From the NCBI GenBank assembly GCA_018062345.1, contig JAGOSL010000006.1:23719-87718 (forward strand): a DNA stretch of 64,000 nucleotides, given 5' to 3'. This DNA is from Pseudomonadota bacterium. Lineage in GTDB: Bacteria; Pseudomonadota; Alphaproteobacteria; Paracaedibacterales; CAITNM01. Below are positions 24,736 through 34,038 of this stretch, in pieces; within the stretch, counting starts at the first letter, position 1; each line of letters starts with the position of its first letter. Below the pieces are notes generated by a model. The model saw nothing but the letters and a program-made list of their open reading frames with translations. It searched no databases and was not told the origin of the DNA. The position numbers and the translations under genes were made by a program.

Positions 24736-26499
24736 GTGTCAACTCCTTCTATCCTATCAGCCATCCAAAAGCTTTGTTTGCTTTTGACTCGTGAAGAAAA
24801 AATCAAGTGGCTTGGAATTATTGCATTTGCTTTCACCTCATCGCTGTTGGAAGTTGTTACTGCTTCGATTATCGTTGTTTTTGCTCAGGTTTTGAATGCG
24901 CCAGAAGCAGGATTAAAATATCTGGGTAAAATTGGTTTCGCCTCTGATTTACCCCCAGGGCGCGTTGTCTTTTATATCGCCATTATTGTGGGGGCGGTTT
25001 ATTTTATCAAAAATTTGATCGCTGCAGCAGAAGTGTTTTTTCAAAATTTTTCCATTCAAAAAATGAATTACCGTTTTAAAACCAAACTCCTTCACCGTTA
25101 TGCAAAGGCGGATTACGGTTTTTATCTAACGCGAAATTCTTCCTTTGGAATTCATTTAATTGGGGGGGAAGCTGAGAGAGTTTTTTCTAGTGGCATGGTT
25201 GCCATCGCCAGCATACTATCTGAAGGCGTGATCTTTTTTGCGCTTGTGGGAATGATTATTTATATGAATCCTTCTTTAGCTTTAATTATATTCGCGTTTG
25301 TTTTGATTATTTCAATGTTTTTAACGAAAAATCTATTGCCAATATTTTATCGGTTTGGGCAAAAATTTCAAACACTCTCTGTTTCTGGCACTCAAAATCT
25401 TATGCAATTCTTTCATGGTTTTAAAGAAATTGTGCTTTTGGGGAAAAGGGAACCATTTATACAGCTCTATCAAGTTTGTGAGCGTAAAAAAGCAGGCATT
25501 CAAGCTATTCAAATATCCCTCAATGCATTGCCGCGGATGGTTATTGAAATTTTGTTTGTGGGTTTGTTTATTGCGACTATTGCTTATTTATGTTTAGGTC
25601 AAGAGAGTCCCGTGCAGATGATAGGAATATTAGGTGGGTATCTCTACGCGGGTTTTCGCCTCATGCCAGGGCTTAATCGAATTATAAATCAGCTCAACAT
25701 CTTTAAATATGCGATCCCTTCTATTGAACGTGTGCATCAAGAATACACAATGGGGGGGGCTGCCAAAGAAAATTATGTCGATGTGCCTGCGTTTCAATTT
25801 AATCAAGACATCAAAATAAAAGAGCTTTCTTTCAAATATCTCAATACAGAAAAAGATGCATTAAGCAAAGTTTCTTTAGAAATTCAAAAAGGTGAATGTA
25901 TCGGTATTGTGGGTGAGACAGGCTCTGGAAAATCAACATTAGTAGATTTGATTCTTGGGCTTTTAAAGCCTTATGAGGGCTCAATTTTGGTAGACGGGCA
26001 ATATCCTGTGTGCTCGCATCAATGGCATCAAAAAATTGGGTATGTGCCACAAAGCATATACCTTATTGATGACACGATCGAAAAAAATATTGCCTTTGGT
26101 GCAAATGAAGTTGATGCGGAAAGATTGAATGCAGCCGTTGATGCCGCGCAACTCCATCAATTTATGAAGAGCCTTCCAGAGGGCGCAAAAACAGTTGTGG
26201 GCGAACGTGGTATTCGTCTTTCTGGAGGGGAGCGTCAACGTATCGCCATAGCCCGCGCTCTTTATCGTAGTGCTGAAGTACTTATCTTTGATGAAGCAAC
26301 CTCAGCACTGGACAGCGATACTGAGACGCGTTTGATGGAAACCATTAATGCCGTAAGTAAAGATCACACCGTTATCATGATCGCTCACCGTCTGACAACA
26401 TTGAAAGATTGCGATCGGATTGTGGTAATGGATAAAGGAAAACTCAAAGAAGTGACGGATTATAATTCTCTTCAAAATAAAGTGGAAAAACATGCTTAA
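24736..26499 (+). CDS. ABC transporter/flippase with fused membrane and ATPase domains (PglK/MsbA-like)
   Basis: This 587-residue half-transporter has six membrane segments in residues 20-320. An ATPase domain follows with Walker A GETGSGKST (near 392-400), Q-loop YVPQSIYLID, signature LSGGERQRIA (near 494), Walker B VLIFDEATSALD (near 515) and the switch His in IAHRLTT. The arrangement resembles PglK, which flips undecaprenyl-linked oligosaccharides, and MsbA. Position at the head of the glycan locus supports export of the locus product. Translation starts at GTG 24736. The gene holds G-tracts of 7 (25162-25168) and 8 (25752-25759), unusual in this AT-rich sequence. It overlaps pseB by 8 bases. 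Confidence 0.85.
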   Translation: MSTPSILSAIQKLCLLLTREEKIKWLGIIAFAFTSSLLEVVTASIIVVFAQVLNAPEAGLKYLGKIGFASDLPPGRVVFYIAIIVGAVYFIKNLIAAAEVFFQNFSIQKMNYRFKTKLLHRYAKADYGFYLTRNSSFGIHLIGGEAERVFSSGMVAIASILSEGVIFFALVGMIIYMNPSLALIIFAFVLIISMFLTKNLLPIFYRFGQKFQTLSVSGTQNLMQFFHGFKEIVLLGKREPFIQLYQVCERKKAGIQAIQISLNALPRMVIEILFVGLFIATIAYLCLGQESPVQMIGILGGYLYAGFRLMPGLNRIINQLNIFKYAIPSIERVHQEYTMGGAAKENYVDVPAFQFNQDIKIKELSFKYLNTEKDALSKVSLEIQKGECIGIVGETGSGKSTLVDLILGLLKPYEGSILVDGQYPVCSHQWHQKIGYVPQSIYLIDDTIEKNIAFGANEVDAERLNAAVDAAQLHQFMKSLPEGAKTVVGERGIRLSGGERQRIAIARALYRSAEVLIFDEATSALDSDTETRLMETINAVSKDHTVIMIAHRLTTLKDCDRIVVMDKGKLKEVTDYNSLQNKVEKHA

Positions 26500-27496
26500 A
26501 AATTTTCTTATAAAACAACCGAATTTAAACAATCAAACCATTTTTATCACAGGTGGAACAGGTTCTTTTGGAAATCAATTTGTAGAAAATATGATAAAAA
26601 ACTACAAACCCAAAAAACTTATTATTTTTTCCAGAGATGAGCTCAAACAATACGAGATGAGTCAAAAGTTTTCTCCTGATCAATATGATTTTATGCGCTA
26701 TTTTATTGGGGATGTCCGTGACTATAGTAGATTAGAGATGGCTCTTCGTGGTGTTGACATAGTCATTCATGCTGCTGCCTTAAAACATGTCCCTATTGCT
26801 GAATATAACCCTTATGAATGCATCCATACGAACGTTATTGGTGCAGAAAATATTGTGAGAGCGAGTTTAAAAAATGGGGTCAAAAAAGTCCTTGCTCTTT
26901 CAACGGATAAAGCTGTTAGTCCCATTAATCTTTATGGCGCAAGTAAGCTAGCTGCTGAAAAGATTTTTATAGCCGCAAATAATATCCGAGGTGAAGACCC
27001 AACTATTTTTTCTGTTGTTAGGTATGGAAACGTTGTGGGGTCTAGAGGAAGTGTCGTTCCTTTTTTCAAAAAACTAATCAATGAAGGAGTAGATTCTCTG
27101 CCCATTACTGACGAAGAAATGACGCGTTTTTGGATTACTCTTGATCAGGGGGTCGATTTCGTTTTATCCAACCTTGCATTAATGGAGGGAGGAGAAATCT
27201 TTGTTCCTAAAATCCCAAGTATGAAAATAGTTGATCTCGCTGAAGCAATTAAGCCTAATATCAAAACTTACATTATTGGAATCAGGCCTGGGGAAAAGCT
27301 TCATGAATGGATGTTAACATCTGATGAATCTTTAAATACAGTTGAGACCGAAGATCGCTATGTTTTGCTTCCTTCTTCCCTCAAGGAATGGCATGCAAGC
27401 CTTTCCCACAAAAAACTCAATGAAAGAATGGTTTACTCTAGCGAAACAAATAAAGAATGGCTTACACAAGAACAACTCAAAAGGATGATTGACTAA
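26492..27496 (+). CDS. pseB: UDP-N-acetylglucosamine 4,6-dehydratase (inverting)
   Basis: PseB turns UDP-GlcNAc into the 4-keto-6-deoxy-L-arabino sugar, the first step to pseudaminic acid. The 334-residue SDR protein has the NAD(P) loop ITGGTGSFGNQFVENM (residues 18-33), a VIHAAALKHVPIAEYNP stretch (near 90), and STDKAVSPINLYGASKLAAE with the YxxxK pair (near 142-146). KHVPIAEYNP is typical of the PseB/FlaA1 group rather than of ordinary UDP-glucose epimerases. It overlaps the flippase gene and ends two bases before pseC. Confidence 0.93.
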   Translation: MLKNFLIKQPNLNNQTIFITGGTGSFGNQFVENMIKNYKPKKLIIFSRDELKQYEMSQKFSPDQYDFMRYFIGDVRDYSRLEMALRGVDIVIHAAALKHVPIAEYNPYECIHTNVIGAENIVRASLKNGVKKVLALSTDKAVSPINLYGASKLAAEKIFIAANNIRGEDPTIFSVVRYGNVVGSRGSVVPFFKKLINEGVDSLPITDEEMTRFWITLDQGVDFVLSNLALMEGGEIFVPKIPSMKIVDLAEAIKPNIKTYIIGIRPGEKLHEWMLTSDESLNTVETEDRYVLLPSSLKEWHASLSHKKLNERMVYSSETNKEWLTQEQLKRMID

Positions 27497-27497
27497 G

Positions 27498-28673
27498 ATG
27501 AATTCTTACGGAAGGCATTCTATAGATCAGGTTGATATAGAAGCCGTTATTGATGTTTTGAAAAGTGATTGGCTGACATGCGGCCCTGTCATTGATCTCT
27601 TTGAAAAGGCACTTGCAAAAACGGTTGTTGCAAAATATGCAGTTTCCTGTTCTAACGGGACGACAGCTTTGCACCTGGCTCTCTTGGCATTGGATATTAC
27701 GAAAAATGATGTTGTATTTGTTCCTGCTATAACTTTTTTGGCTTCTGCAAATGCAGTCCGTTATGTAGGAGCAGATGTTGTGTTTGTTGATGTTGATCCA
27801 ACGACAGGTTTAATTACCCCGCAAACACTTGAAGATGCTATTATTAAAAACAAAAACAAAAACCTGAAGGCAGTTATTAATGTGCACCTTGCAGGGCAAT
27901 GTGATGATTTAGACGAAATTTGTAAGGTTGCACGCAACTATGGTCTTTTCATTATCGAAGATGCAGCACATGCTATTGGAACCCACTATATTTCTAAAGA
28001 AGGTAGATCATATCCAATAGGGTCGAATGCTTATTCTGATCTTACGACGTTTTCTTTTCATCCTGTTAAAACGATTGCAATGGGTGAAGGTGGTGCTATT
28101 ACCACCAATGATCCATCCCTTGCTCAAAAATTAAAAATCTTCAGAAGTCATGGCATGATTAGAGAAGCGAGTCAGTGGATTAATAGGGATGAAGAAACGG
28201 GTCCATGGTATTATGAAATGAATGAATTAGGGTATAATTATCGGGTAAGTGATATTAATTGTGCGCTCGGTTTAAGCCAGCTACAAAAATTAGAAAAATT
28301 TAAGGAAAGTCGAGCGCAATTAGTTCAGAAGTATGATGAATTGTTTGAAGAAACAAAAAATCTTATCCCTTTGCGCAAATTATATTCTTCTGACACAGCC
28401 TGGCATTTATATATACTTTTAATAGATTTTCAAGCTTTTGGCGTTGCCCGCAGACATTTGATGGAACATTTAAAAGAGCTAGAGATTGGCTCTCAAGTTC
28501 ATTATATTCCTCTTTACAAACAACCTTATTACAAAAAAATTTATGGCGAAATGAGTTTGCCAGGGGCAGAGGAATATTACTCCAAATGCTTAAGTTTGCC
28601 TTTATATATGGGGATCGATAATCATCAAATCGAACAAATAGCTCACGATCTAAAGTTATGCTTCGCAAAATAA
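27498..28673 (+). CDS. pseC: UDP-4-amino-4,6-dideoxy-AltNAc transaminase
   Basis: PseC is a PLP-dependent DegT/DnrJ/EryC1-family aminotransferase acting after PseB. The 391-residue protein carries the conserved YGRHSIDQVDIEAVIDVLKS opening, VSCSNGTTALHLAL (PLP phosphate binding, near 55), an EDAAHAIG stretch with the PLP Asp (near 157), and SFHPVKTIAMGEGGA with the Schiff-base Lys (about K191). The ATG at 27498 comes two bases after pseB; a TTG nine bases upstream is less likely. It overlaps the next gene by 16 bases. Confidence 0.93.
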   Translation: MNSYGRHSIDQVDIEAVIDVLKSDWLTCGPVIDLFEKALAKTVVAKYAVSCSNGTTALHLALLALDITKNDVVFVPAITFLASANAVRYVGADVVFVDVDPTTGLITPQTLEDAIIKNKNKNLKAVINVHLAGQCDDLDEICKVARNYGLFIIEDAAHAIGTHYISKEGRSYPIGSNAYSDLTTFSFHPVKTIAMGEGGAITTNDPSLAQKLKIFRSHGMIREASQWINRDEETGPWYYEMNELGYNYRVSDINCALGLSQLQKLEKFKESRAQLVQKYDELFEETKNLIPLRKLYSSDTAWHLYILLIDFQAFGVARRHLMEHLKELEIGSQVHYIPLYKQPYYKKIYGEMSLPGAEEYYSKCLSLPLYMGIDNHQIEQIAHDLKLCFAK

Positions 28674-29491
28674 TCCTAGGAACTGCAAACTTTACAAAAT
28701 CTTATGGAATATTGTCGGGGAAAACCTGCCTTAGAGCAAAAGAGAGCGGCAGTATTCTAAATAAAGCATTTGATAAAGGCGTGGATACGATAGATACCGC
28801 TATTGGTTACGGTGATATCACCAAGGTTATTTCATCTGATACACTAAGAAAATTCAAAATTGTTACAAAAATTAGTGCTCTTGATAGCAAAGATGAATTG
28901 ATAGAAAAAATGAATGTGTATAGGGGTTTGTCTATATATGGCCTTCTTGTTCATGATCCCGCTAATCTGACATGTATTGACGAAAGGTGCCTATTAGAAA
29001 AATTAAGTTTTCTAAAAAAAGCTTATGGAATAGAAAAAATGGGTGTTTCAGCTTATGACATCAGAGAGGTTAGCAATTTTTCTCGCGTATATACACCCGA
29101 AATTGTGCAAATTCCTTTAAATCCATTAAATCAATCATTCGAGACACCTTCTTTTATTGAATGGATCAAAGACAAGAAGGTTGAAGTTCATGCACGAAGC
29201 CTTTTTTTACAGGGGATTTTACTGGCAAGTGAATTGCCAAATGAATTAGAGCCAATGCGAAAAGAGTGGAATTTAGTAAAGAAAAGTTTAGAGCATTATC
29301 AATCTCCTTTACATGGCTTATTGTTTTGGGCAGCAAGCAAAAGCTGGATTAATAATTGGGTTATTGGTGTTTCATCATTAAGAGATTTAGATGAAATATT
29401 TGAAGTAAGTTCTTTACAAAAAGATATAACAGCAACGCCCATATTCGAATCATCAACCCATCTGTTAGCAGATCCTAGAAATTGGAAGTAG
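28658..29491 (+). CDS. Aldo/keto reductase-family protein of the nonulosonate locus
   Basis: This 277-residue protein is built like a short aldo/keto reductase: LGTANFTKSYGILSGK at the start, DTIDTAIGYGD with the catalytic-region Asp and Tyr (near 46-56), and GLLVHDPANL replacing the usual active-site LLHxP strand. Such genes recur in pseudaminic and legionaminic acid clusters between PseC and the cytidylyltransferase. They are thought to help make or modify the sugar precursor, but the reaction is not established. It overlaps pseC by 16 bases and ends 5 bases before the next gene. Confidence 0.72.
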   Translation: MLRKIILGTANFTKSYGILSGKTCLRAKESGSILNKAFDKGVDTIDTAIGYGDITKVISSDTLRKFKIVTKISALDSKDELIEKMNVYRGLSIYGLLVHDPANLTCIDERCLLEKLSFLKKAYGIEKMGVSAYDIREVSNFSRVYTPEIVQIPLNPLNQSFETPSFIEWIKDKKVEVHARSLFLQGILLASELPNELEPMRKEWNLVKKSLEHYQSPLHGLLFWAASKSWINNWVIGVSSLRDLDEIFEVSSLQKDITATPIFESSTHLLADPRNWK

Positions 29492-29496
29492 ATTAA

Positions 29497-31521
29497 ATGA
29501 AGAAAGTGGCACTTATTCAGGCTCGTATGGGGTCGACTAGATTCCCTGGTAAAGTTCTTGAACTTCTAGGAACAAAACCAGTTTTGCAATGGGTTGTGGA
29601 AGCTGCTTCTCGTATTTCGATAATAGATCAAGTGATTGTCGTAACATCAGATGAGCAAGGTGATCAAAAAATCGTTGACTGGTGTCAACAACACCTGGTG
29701 GACGTTTTTCGAGGCAGTGAAGGAGATGTTCTTGATCGATTTTATCAAGCAGCTTTGACGCATCAGGCGGATGTAATAATGAGGATTACAGCAGACTGTC
29801 CTTTTCTAGATCACCATATTGCGTCTCAAGTTTTAGCATTGGTATCCACTAAGCAAGCAGATTATGCATCCAATGTATTGCCAGCTACTTGGCCAGATGG
29901 TCTAGATTGCGAAGCATTTACATTTGAGGCTTTAAAAAAAGCTTCAATAAACGCAAAAAAACCAAGTGATCGTGAGCATGTAACTTCTTATATTTGTAAT
30001 AACAGAAGTATATTTAATTCTATGAATGTTTCGTGCCCTATGAAAGGATTAGAAAAACACCGCTGGACTATCGATACACTTGAAGATTTAGAATATCTCA
30101 ATAAAATTGTTTCAAGCATTAGTCAGCCAATTACCACATGGTCGATTTTAGAAATTTTTCAACGCTATCCAGAATTAGAGCAACCGACTTCTAAGCGTAA
30201 TGAGGGGTTTGAAAGATCTCTACAAGAAGAAGTAAATATATGCACGAATTTTGAACGGTCTAATAAGCTTTTGAAAAGGGCTTTAGACGTCATTCCCATA
30301 GGAACACAAACTTTTAGTAAATCACATATCCAATATCCAGAAAATTCCCCAATGTATATCACGCATGGCATGGGGTCAAGAGTTTGGGACGTTGATGGAA
30401 ATGAGTATATTGATTGCGTAAGCGGTTTGTTGCCTATTATTTTAGGCTACAATGATCATGATATAAATTGGGCAATTCAAGATCAATTGAATCGTGGCAT
30501 TACTTTTAGTTTAGCCACAGAATTAGAAATTGAACTGGCTGAGACTTTGTGTGATTTGATTCCTTCAGCTGAAAAGGTTCGTTTTGCTAAAAATGGCACA
30601 GATGTGACATCGGCTGCAGTTCGTTTGGCGCGGGCTTACACAAAACGAGATAAGGTTATTGTTTGTGGATATCACGGATGGCAAGATTGGTCTATTGGGA
30701 CAACTACACGGAATAAAGGTGTTCCTAAAGCCGTTGCGGATCTTAGTATTTCCATCCCTTACAATGATTTAAATATTGTTGAAAAATTGCTAAAATCTTA
30801 CGATTATGCCTGTCTTATCTTAGAGTCTTGTAATATTGTTGCGCCACATGATGATTATTTAGCGCGCTTAAAAAGCTTATGCGAACAATATGGATCCCTA
30901 CTTATCTTTGATGAAGTCATAACTGGGTTTCGTTTTGCTTTAGGTGGCGCTCAGGAATACTTTGGGGTGACGCCTCACTTGTCTTGTTTTGGAAAAGCAA
31001 TGGGCAACGGCATGCCCATTTCAGCGGTAGTTGGACAAAATGAATTTATGAAGAAAATGGAAGAAATTTTCTTTTCCGGAACATTTGGAGGTGAAGCCCT
31101 TTCCTTAGCTGCTTCTCTTGAAACTATTAGAAAAATCAAGGCAAAAAGTGTTATTCCTTATTTGTGGGAATATGGGGCGGACTTAGCTTCTATCCTTGAA
31201 ACAACCATTAAAGAATTTTCTTTACAAGATATCATTACGCTTAATGGGTTTGCACCTTGGAAAATTTTTGGCTTTCATGATGTAAGTTTTGCAAGTTCTT
31301 TAGAAATCAAAACTCTTTTTATCCAAGAGATGCTTAAGAGAGGAATTCTTATTAATAGTTCTTTTAATATTACTTATTCACATAACACTCTTGACAAAAT
31401 GAAAATACAACATGCTTTTGAGGAGGTTTGTTCGATAATTTCCAAAGGAATAAAAAATCAAAATATACTAGGTCTTTTAAGCAATCTACCTATTAAGCCT
31501 TTATTTAAAGTAAGGCAGTAG
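29497..31521 (+). CDS. SpsF-like cytidylyltransferase fused to a class III aminotransferase
   Basis: This 674-residue protein combines two enzymes. Residues 1-235 match the SpsF/acylneuraminate cytidylyltransferase group: VALIQARMGSTRFPGKVLEL (nucleotide binding), then MRITADCPFLDHHIASQVL. They would load the nonulosonic acid onto CMP, filling the PseF role. Residues 260-665 are a PLP aminotransferase of the glutamate-1-semialdehyde aminomutase group: VWDVDGNEYIDCVSGLLPII, then FAKNGTDVTSAAVRLARAYT, then DEVITGFRF with the PLP Asp and CFGKAMGNGMP with the PLP Lys (K500). Similar two-domain genes are known in nonulosonate loci. The amino-sugar substrate of the second half is unknown. Confidence 0.82.
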   Translation: MKKVALIQARMGSTRFPGKVLELLGTKPVLQWVVEAASRISIIDQVIVVTSDEQGDQKIVDWCQQHLVDVFRGSEGDVLDRFYQAALTHQADVIMRITADCPFLDHHIASQVLALVSTKQADYASNVLPATWPDGLDCEAFTFEALKKASINAKKPSDREHVTSYICNNRSIFNSMNVSCPMKGLEKHRWTIDTLEDLEYLNKIVSSISQPITTWSILEIFQRYPELEQPTSKRNEGFERSLQEEVNICTNFERSNKLLKRALDVIPIGTQTFSKSHIQYPENSPMYITHGMGSRVWDVDGNEYIDCVSGLLPIILGYNDHDINWAIQDQLNRGITFSLATELEIELAETLCDLIPSAEKVRFAKNGTDVTSAAVRLARAYTKRDKVIVCGYHGWQDWSIGTTTRNKGVPKAVADLSISIPYNDLNIVEKLLKSYDYACLILESCNIVAPHDDYLARLKSLCEQYGSLLIFDEVITGFRFALGGAQEYFGVTPHLSCFGKAMGNGMPISAVVGQNEFMKKMEEIFFSGTFGGEALSLAASLETIRKIKAKSVIPYLWEYGADLASILETTIKEFSLQDIITLNGFAPWKIFGFHDVSFASSLEIKTLFIQEMLKRGILINSSFNITYSHNTLDKMKIQHAFEEVCSIISKGIKNQNILGLLSNLPIKPLFKVRQ

Positions 31522-31525
31522 AGTC

Positions 31526-32524
31526 TTGATAAAAAAAGCATTTTTTCGTTTTGAAGCCTCTCCTTCGATTGGAGCAGGACATGCGATACGGTCATGTGTG
31601 ATCGGCGATGCCTTGGTTGAGGAGGGCTGGACATGTAATCTTGTGACATCTGAAGATTCTTATGATTTTATTCCGGGCCTGCAAAGATTTGACAGGGTTG
31701 ATCCTGAAGATTTTTATGATGAGCCTGCGCCCCATGATCTTTTGGTGGTTGATCATTATGATTTAGATATAACCTACGAACAATACTTTCGACCATATGC
31801 TGATAAGATTATGGTTATCGATGATATGGCCAATAGACAGCATGATTGTGATATTCTTTTAGACCAAACTTATGGTAGGGAAGCAACAGATTACAAAGAT
31901 CTGGTTCCTGAAAGTTGCAAAATCTTAACGGGTAGCGATTATGCTTTATTACGCAAAGAATTTATTGAGCTGCGACCCAAAGCTTTGCAGAAAAGACGTG
32001 AAAAGAAAGAAATCAAATGTATACTTGTTTCGATGGGGGGAAGCGCCTCACAAAACCATACTCTTCAAGCCTTAGAGATGATTAAAGAGGCAGGGTTCAA
32101 GGGGAAAATAGATATTGTTCTGGGGTTTAAAGAAAAATCAAAAACTGCAATTTTAGATTTCCTAAAAAGTATGCCTAATCTTTATCGTGTTCATATTAAT
32201 CCAAATATGGTCCAATTAATGTATGAAGCAGATTTAGCGATCGGTGCTGCAGGTAGTAGTGTTTGGGAAAGGTGTTGTTTAGGGTTAGTAACAGGTATGG
32301 TTATTCTTTCTGAAAATCAAGTGTTGATCGCATCAAAATTACATAATGCTAATGTTGCTATTAATTTAGGAAAAATTGATTCCATTAATACGGCCGCTGC
32401 AGGTATTCAAATAAAGAACATGGTAAATAGCACCGAAACAATAAAAAAATTGGGAATAAATAGTTCTCGCATATGCGATGGTTTAGGGATCAATAGAGTT
32501 AAAAAGGAATTGCATGTACATTAG
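31526..32524 (+). CDS. pseG: UDP-2,4-diacetamido-altrose hydrolase PseG
   Basis: PseG cuts UDP from the diacetamido sugar before condensation by PseI. The 332-residue GT-B-like protein opens with the diagnostic FRFEASPSIGAGHAIRSCVI (catalytic His of GxGHxxR near residue 18). It continues with DLLVVDHYDLDITYEQ, VIDDMANRQHDCDILLDQT, ILVSMGGSASQN and AIGAAGSSVWERCCLGL, all typical of PseG/SpsG. Translation starts at TTG 31526, four bases after the preceding stop. The end overlaps pseI by 11 bases. Confidence 0.9.
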   Translation: MIKKAFFRFEASPSIGAGHAIRSCVIGDALVEEGWTCNLVTSEDSYDFIPGLQRFDRVDPEDFYDEPAPHDLLVVDHYDLDITYEQYFRPYADKIMVIDDMANRQHDCDILLDQTYGREATDYKDLVPESCKILTGSDYALLRKEFIELRPKALQKRREKKEIKCILVSMGGSASQNHTLQALEMIKEAGFKGKIDIVLGFKEKSKTAILDFLKSMPNLYRVHINPNMVQLMYEADLAIGAAGSSVWERCCLGLVTGMVILSENQVLIASKLHNANVAINLGKIDSINTAAAGIQIKNMVNSTETIKKLGINSSRICDGLGINRVKKELHVH

Positions 32525-33560
32525 TATTGGTTCAAAAAAAATAGGAAGTGGTTATCCAGCATATATAGTTGCCGAGATAGGTATAAACCATAATGGCGAT
32601 ATGGAGCTTGCTAAAAAGACTATATTAGCTGCAAAAAATGCAGGTGCAGATGCAGTAAAATTTCAAAACTACCAGACTGAAGATTTTGTGCCTACAAAAA
32701 GCTTAGAATATGAATATTTTTCTCAGGGCAAAGTGGTTAGAGAATCTCAATATGATATGTTTAAGCGATACGAATTATGCGATGAGCAAGTAATAGACAT
32801 AAAAGAGTTCTGTGACAAAAATGACATCGACTTTCATTCTACCCCAACCAATTCTCAAGGTGTTGACCTCTTAAAACGTATAGGTGTCTCGGTATTGAAG
32901 AATGGTTCAGATTACCTGACAAATCTAGGCCTCATTGAATATATGGGGAAATCGAGATTACCTACAGTTTTATCAACAGGGATGGCTCTTGCGGGTGAAA
33001 TCGACGATGCGGTCAGAACTTTTAGTCAAACAGGAAATAATCAATTGATTCTTCTTCACTGCACCTCTCGATACCCTACTCCAGCAGAAGAAGTAAATTT
33101 AAAAAAAATTAATACTCTTCGTGAAGCATTTGAATATGCTGTTGGCTTTAGTGATCATTCAGAGGGACCATGGGCAGCTATAGGGGCAATAACATATGGT
33201 GCATGCTGGATCGAAAAGCACTTTACCCTAGATAAAAATCTTCCTGGTCCTGATCATGGTTTTTCAAGTGATCAGCAAGACTTCAAATCTTACGTTGAAG
33301 GAATCCGCTATATTGAAAAAGCAATGGGAGTTTCTTGCCTGGGGCCAACGATTGAAGAAGAAAAATCCCGAGGGAGCTTTAGGTTATCTTGCGCGGCTGC
33401 GCGTGACTTAAGTAAAGGTGAGATAGTTGATGAAAGAGATGTTATTTTTATTCGACCCGGAACTGGAATTCCTCCAAAGCATAAACACTATATTGTTGGG
33501 AAAGCGCTCAAAACAAAAGTTGAAAAAGGCACACTGTTAGACATGTCACATATTATTTGA
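32514..33560 (+). CDS. pseI: Pseudaminic acid synthase PseI (NeuB family)
   Basis: PseI condenses the freed amino sugar with PEP to form the nine-carbon acid. The 348-residue protein shows the NeuB core: YIVAEIGINHNGDMELAKKT (near residue 16), ADAVKFQNYQTEDF, LLHCTSRYPTPAEEVNL and GFSDHSEGPWAAIGAIT with the metal-site His (near 218). HFTLDKNLPGPDHGFS follows, and a C-terminal SAF/antifreeze-like domain (about 280-345: LSKGEIVDERDVIFIRPGTG). PseI and NeuB cannot be separated with full certainty by eye; the flanking PseB/C/G enzymes favour pseudaminic acid. Confidence 0.9.
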   Translation: MYISIGSKKIGSGYPAYIVAEIGINHNGDMELAKKTILAAKNAGADAVKFQNYQTEDFVPTKSLEYEYFSQGKVVRESQYDMFKRYELCDEQVIDIKEFCDKNDIDFHSTPTNSQGVDLLKRIGVSVLKNGSDYLTNLGLIEYMGKSRLPTVLSTGMALAGEIDDAVRTFSQTGNNQLILLHCTSRYPTPAEEVNLKKINTLREAFEYAVGFSDHSEGPWAAIGAITYGACWIEKHFTLDKNLPGPDHGFSSDQQDFKSYVEGIRYIEKAMGVSCLGPTIEEEKSRGSFRLSCAAARDLSKGEIVDERDVIFIRPGTGIPPKHKHYIVGKALKTKVEKGTLLDMSHII

Positions 33561-33594
33561 CCATTTCTCATAATTATTTTTTAGTTGTTGTCAT

Positions 33595-34038
33595 ATGAAT
33601 GTTACTTTGAGAAGGGCTACACAATTAGATGAGGATCTTATTTTTTACTGGAGAAATTTGCCTGAAATTTATAATCTTGGCAAAGAAAAGCGTTCTGTAG
33701 AAAAAAACGAACATCGCTTATGGTTTCAAAGTGCCTTACAAAATACTCATCACTTGTTTCTTATCATTACATTTTTTGATCTTGATTGTGGAGTTATACG
33801 GTACAATCGCATCAAGGATCAGGAATGGGAGGTTTCTATTTATATTGTAGAAAAGCGTAGCAAAGGTATTGGTAAAGAAGCCTTGAATCTTTCTTATTCC
33901 TTTCTTCCTAAGGGTGCTACAATCATAGCAAATGTACTGAGAAACAATGCTGAGAGTATAAAATTTTTTCATAAAAATGAATTTAGTGAAATAAAAACCG
34001 ATGGTTCAGAACTCATAAAAATGATAAGGAAAACCTAA
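33595..34038 (+). CDS. pseH: GNAT acetyltransferase, probable PseH role
   Basis: This 147-residue GNAT protein (VTLRRATQLDEDLIFYWRNL, then VSIYIVEKRSKGIGKEALNL with the acetyl-CoA loop, then ANVLRNNAESIKFFHKNEFS) would add the 4-N-acetyl group in the pseudaminic pathway, the one step otherwise missing here. It is somewhat shorter than the usual 170-180 residue PseH. The RxxDxxxxxxWRN-type start is shared with PseH and with other sugar N-acetyltransferases. A 34-base gap follows pseI, and its TAA overlaps the next ATG. Confidence 0.75.
   Translation: MNVTLRRATQLDEDLIFYWRNLPEIYNLGKEKRSVEKNEHRLWFQSALQNTHHLFLIITFFDLDCGVIRYNRIKDQEWEVSIYIVEKRSKGIGKEALNLSYSFLPKGATIIANVLRNNAESIKFFHKNEFSEIKTDGSELIKMIRKT

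Noticed and set aside
31024..31031. A second GCGGTAG(T) resembling ops inside the aminotransferase fusion gene
   Set aside because: One mismatch, located within coding sequence, and not at a leader; likely chance.
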